From positions 682,001-746,000 of the forward strand of contig NZ_BMCP01000002.1 in the NCBI RefSeq assembly GCF_014635245.1: 64,000 nucleotides of DNA, in the 5' to 3' direction. The DNA comes from Agaricicola taiwanensis (GTDB lineage: Bacteria; Pseudomonadota; Alphaproteobacteria; Rhizobiales; Methylopilaceae). The position numbers and the translations under genes are program-made. Shown here piece by piece: positions 61,961-64,000 of the stretch. The notes under the pieces were generated by a model. That model ran no database searches, had not been told where the DNA came from, and saw only the letters and a list, made by a program, of their open reading frames with translations. The stretch's first letter is position 1. Each line of letters opens with the position of its first letter.

Positions 61961-61984
61961 CCGACAGGTTTCGGTCCGGTTTTT
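61960..61984 (+). terminator. Weak terminator after dnaE
   Basis: ACCGA (61960-61964) and TCGGT (61971-61975) form a short stem followed by CCGG and five T. The stem overlaps the last base of the stop codon. Confidence 0.45.
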
Positions 61985-61987
61985 CCC

Positions 61988-62016
61988 TTGCCAATCCTCG
62001 GCGCTTCGCCTACAAG
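61988..62016 (+). promoter_or_regulatory. Candidate promoter of rpsB
   Basis: TTGCCA (61988-61993), 17 bases, then TACAAG (62011-62016), a fair match to a sigma-70 promoter. It would give a leader of about 100 bases before rpsB. No S2-binding structure was identified. Confidence 0.4.
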
Positions 62017-62120
62017 CCCGAGCATTCCACACGTGGACATGCAGTGTGAACTGCCCCGGTGCTCCTTGCCTATCCCGCAAGGCGTAAGACGTCCACGGAG
62101 GCTTTAACCGGAGAATGAGA

Positions 62121-63128
62121 ATGGCACTTCCTGACGTTTCCTTGCGTAATCTGCTCGAGTCCGGCGTCCACTTTGGCCATCAGGTCCATCGCTGGAACCC
62201 CAAGATGGGTCCGTATATTTTCGGCTCGCGCAACAACATCCACATCATCGATCTGGCCCAGACGGTTCCGCTTCTGCATCAGGCCCTTCTGGCTGTGTCC
62301 GACACCGTTGCCCGTGGCGGCCGCGTGCTTTTCGTCGGCACCAAGCGGCAGGCCCAGGAGCCGGTGGCCGCTGCTGCTCGGCGCTCGGCACAGTATTTCG
62401 TGAACTCCCGTTGGCTCGGCGGCATGCTGACCAACTGGAAGACGGTGTCCCACTCGATCGCCCGCCTCAAGAAGCTTGAGGAGATGCTCAGCGGCGAAGC
62501 CCAGGGCTTCACCAAGAAGGAGCGCCTGACGCTGTCGCGCGAGCGCGAAAAGCTTGATCGGGCCCTCGGCGGCATCCGCGATATGGGCGGCACCCCGGAT
62601 CTGATCTTCGTGATCGACACCAACAAGGAGCAGATCGCCGTCAAGGAAGCGCGCCGTCTCGGCATTCCCGTGGCAGCCATCCTCGACACCAACAGCGATC
62701 CCGACGGCATCACCTATCCGATCCCGGGCAACGACGACGCCGGTCGTGCGCTGGCGCTTTACTGCGATCTCGTGGCGCGCGCCGTTCTCGACGGTATCGC
62801 CCGTGCACAGGGCGGCGCCGGCATCGACCTCGGTGCCTCAGAGCAGCCCGTGGCTGAAGATCTGGGAGATGCCGCGGCCGAAGCCACAGAGAGCTTCGAG
62901 CTTCTGACCGCACCACGGGGCGCTCCGGACGATCTGTCGAAGCTCCCCGGCGTCGGCCCGCAGCTTGAGAAGAAGCTCAATGAGGCCGGTGTTTTCCACT
63001 ATTGGCAGCTTGCCGCACTGACCCCGGCTGATGCTGAAAAGCTCGACGGCGACCTGAAGCTGTCCGGCCGCATTGGCCGCGAGGGCTGGGTGGACCAGGC
63101 TCGCAACCTCATGGAAGGCGCGGCTTGA
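62121..63128 (+). CDS. rpsB: 30S ribosomal protein S2 with C-terminal HhH extension
   Basis: S2, 335 residues; the usual length is about 240-260. The normal domain starts [20 protein letters not shown] and includes [29 protein letters not shown] and [17 protein letters not shown]. After a linker, residues 269-335 form a small helix-hairpin-helix domain ([20 protein letters not shown]...), of the type also found on other ribosomal and respiratory proteins in Hyphomicrobiales. The ATG at 62121 has GGAG upstream; an ATG two codons earlier is less well placed. tsf follows after 59 bp. Confidence 0.96.
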   Translation: MALPDVSLRNLLESGVHFGHQVHRWNPKMGPYIFGSRNNIHIIDLAQTVPLLHQALLAVSDTVARGGRVLFVGTKRQAQEPVAAAARRSAQYFVNSRWLGGMLTNWKTVSHSIARLKKLEEMLSGEAQGFTKKERLTLSREREKLDRALGGIRDMGGTPDLIFVIDTNKEQIAVKEARRLGIPVAAILDTNSDPDGITYPIPGNDDAGRALALYCDLVARAVLDGIARAQGGAGIDLGASEQPVAEDLGDAAAEATESFELLTAPRGAPDDLSKLPGVGPQLEKKLNEAGVFHYWQLAALTPADAEKLDGDLKLSGRIGREGWVDQARNLMEGAA

Positions 63129-63187
63129 GCCGCGCCTTCAATTAACTCCTGATTTTCTGCATAAAGACGGCATACGAGGACTTTCCC

Positions 63188-64000
63188 ATGACGAACATCT
63201 CCGCGGCCATGGTCAAGGAGCTGCGCGACAAGACTGGCGCGGGCATGATGGACTGCAAGTCGGCGCTGACCGAGACCAACGGCGATATCGAAGCCGCGGT
63301 TGACTGGCTGCGCACGAAGGGTCTTGCCAAGGCTGCCAAGAAGGCTGGCCGGATTGCCGCGGAAGGTCTTGTCGGCCTCGCGGTCGGAGAGACCGAAGCC
63401 GCCGTGGTGGAGATCAATTCCGAGACGGACTTCGTGGCCCGGAACGATCAGTTTCAGATTCTCGTGTCAGAGATTGCCAAGGTAGCGCTTGCAGCACCGG
63501 CTGACGTGGAAGCTTTGTCATCGGCGGCCTATCCGGCCGGCGGCACCGTCTCCTCGGCCATCGCTGAAGCGGTTGCCACGATCGGCGAAAACATGACCCT
63601 TCGCCGGGTGGAGAAACTGACGGTGACGCAGGGCGCCTTCGGTTTTTATGTCCACAACGCAGTCAGCGCGGACAAGGCAAATCTCGGCCGCATCGGCGTG
63701 ATTGTTGCCCTTGAATCCGCTGGCAAAAAGGACGAGCTGACAGCGCTTGGCCGCCAGATTGCCATGCATGTCGCAGCGGCCAACCCTCTCGCACTGGAAT
63801 CTTCGCAGCTGAGCGCGGACGTGATTGAGCGCGAGCGTGCGGTGCTGTTGGAGAAGGCCCGTGCCAGCGGCAAGCCGGAAGCTGTCGTCGAGAAGATCGT
63901 CGAGGGCGGCCTCAAGACCTACTACAAGGAAGTCTGCCTGGTCGACCAGGCCTTCATCCATGAGCCGTCCAAGACCGTGGCCCAGGCTGTCAAGGAAAGC
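63188..64000 (+). CDS. tsf: Elongation factor Ts, N-terminal part
   Basis: EF-Ts, the nucleotide exchange factor for EF-Tu; 271 codons are visible and the gene runs off the window. The N-terminal domain is complete: [20 protein letters not shown], then [20 protein letters not shown]. The key stretch [14 protein letters not shown], which contacts EF-Tu, follows. The core domain then runs to [20 protein letters not shown]. The ATG at 63188 is preceded by GAGGAC. The rpsB-tsf pair is universal. Confidence 0.97.
   Translation, partial: MTNISAAMVKELRDKTGAGMMDCKSALTETNGDIEAAVDWLRTKGLAKAAKKAGRIAAEGLVGLAVGETEAAVVEINSETDFVARNDQFQILVSEIAKVALAAPADVEALSSAAYPAGGTVSSAIAEAVATIGENMTLRRVEKLTVTQGAFGFYVHNAVSADKANLGRIGVIVALESAGKKDELTALGRQIAMHVAAANPLALESSQLSADVIERERAVLLEKARASGKPEAVVEKIVEGGLKTYYKEVCLVDQAFIHEPSKTVAQAVKES

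Noticed and set aside
58979-62080. A 1033-codon open frame opposite dnaE
   Set aside because: It is a mirror of the strong codon bias of dnaE. It has no family motif, and dnaE is certain.

Overview
The window is a chromosomal segment, GC-rich and almost free of mobile DNA, from an alphaproteobacterium, most likely of the Hyphomicrobiales (Rhizobiales). The main evidence is gene order: a suf operon with two cysteine desulfurases, glnB-glnA, the chain tig-clpP-clpX-lon-hup-tRNA-nuoA..N-birA-rnj-(DUF1467)-proS-lolC-lolD, and rpsB-tsf. Further support comes from a short ProRS, an rpsB with a helix-hairpin-helix tail, and a LexA box of the alphaproteobacterial type (GAAC-N7-GAAC). No insertion sequence, prophage, CRISPR array or rRNA was seen. 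The genus cannot be fixed from the sequence alone.

Layout. 1-0.5 kb: end of anmK. 0.5-1.2 kb: an alpha/beta hydrolase on the minus strand. 1.4-8.5 kb: the Fe-S assembly operon (class I desulfurase, sufB, sufC, sufD, sufS, sufT, sufA), with an iron-responsive-looking palindrome upstream. 8.5-11.0 kb: a diguanylate cyclase and an RhlE-type helicase on the minus strand. 11.3-13.1 kb: two conserved hypothetical envelope-type proteins. 13.1-17.4 kb: parE, an FAH-family hydrolase and an acyltransferase. 17.5-19.4 kb: glnA and glnB on the minus strand behind a good sigma-54 promoter. 19.6-21.1 kb: NAD(P)HX repair enzyme. 21.2-28.4 kb: tRNA-Leu, tig, clpP, clpX, lon, HU, tRNA-Val, tRNA-Asp. 28.6 kb: a lone receiver protein. 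29.5-45.0 kb: all 14 complex I genes, interrupted between nuoG and nuoH by an aspartate/glutamate racemase. 45.0-51.4 kb: birA (apparently starting at CTG), RNase J, a DUF1467 protein, proS, lolC, lolD. 51.4-58.2 kb (minus strand): GntR regulator, polar amino-acid ABC transporter, class IV aminotransferase-like protein and ClC channel. 58.4-62.0 kb: a 36-residue membrane protein under a LexA box, then dnaE. 62.1 kb to the end: rpsB and the start of tsf.

How the genes work together. Most of the window is housekeeping: Fe-S assembly feeds complex I, which needs many clusters. Trigger factor, ClpXP and Lon form the protein-quality block. glnBA is the nitrogen-assimilation core. The accessory part is the GntR/ABC/aminotransferase cluster, a probable amino-acid uptake and catabolism unit with its own operator.

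The most interesting signals are: (1) an unlisted 36-codon gene for a single-pass membrane peptide, with a perfect LexA box overlapping its promoter and dnaE immediately downstream, which looks like a SidA-type SOS division inhibitor; (2) birA with no ATG, GTG or TTG start but a well-placed CTG; (3) a racemase inside the nuo operon flanked by 13-bp direct repeats; (4) a class IV aminotransferase homologue without a recognisable PLP lysine.
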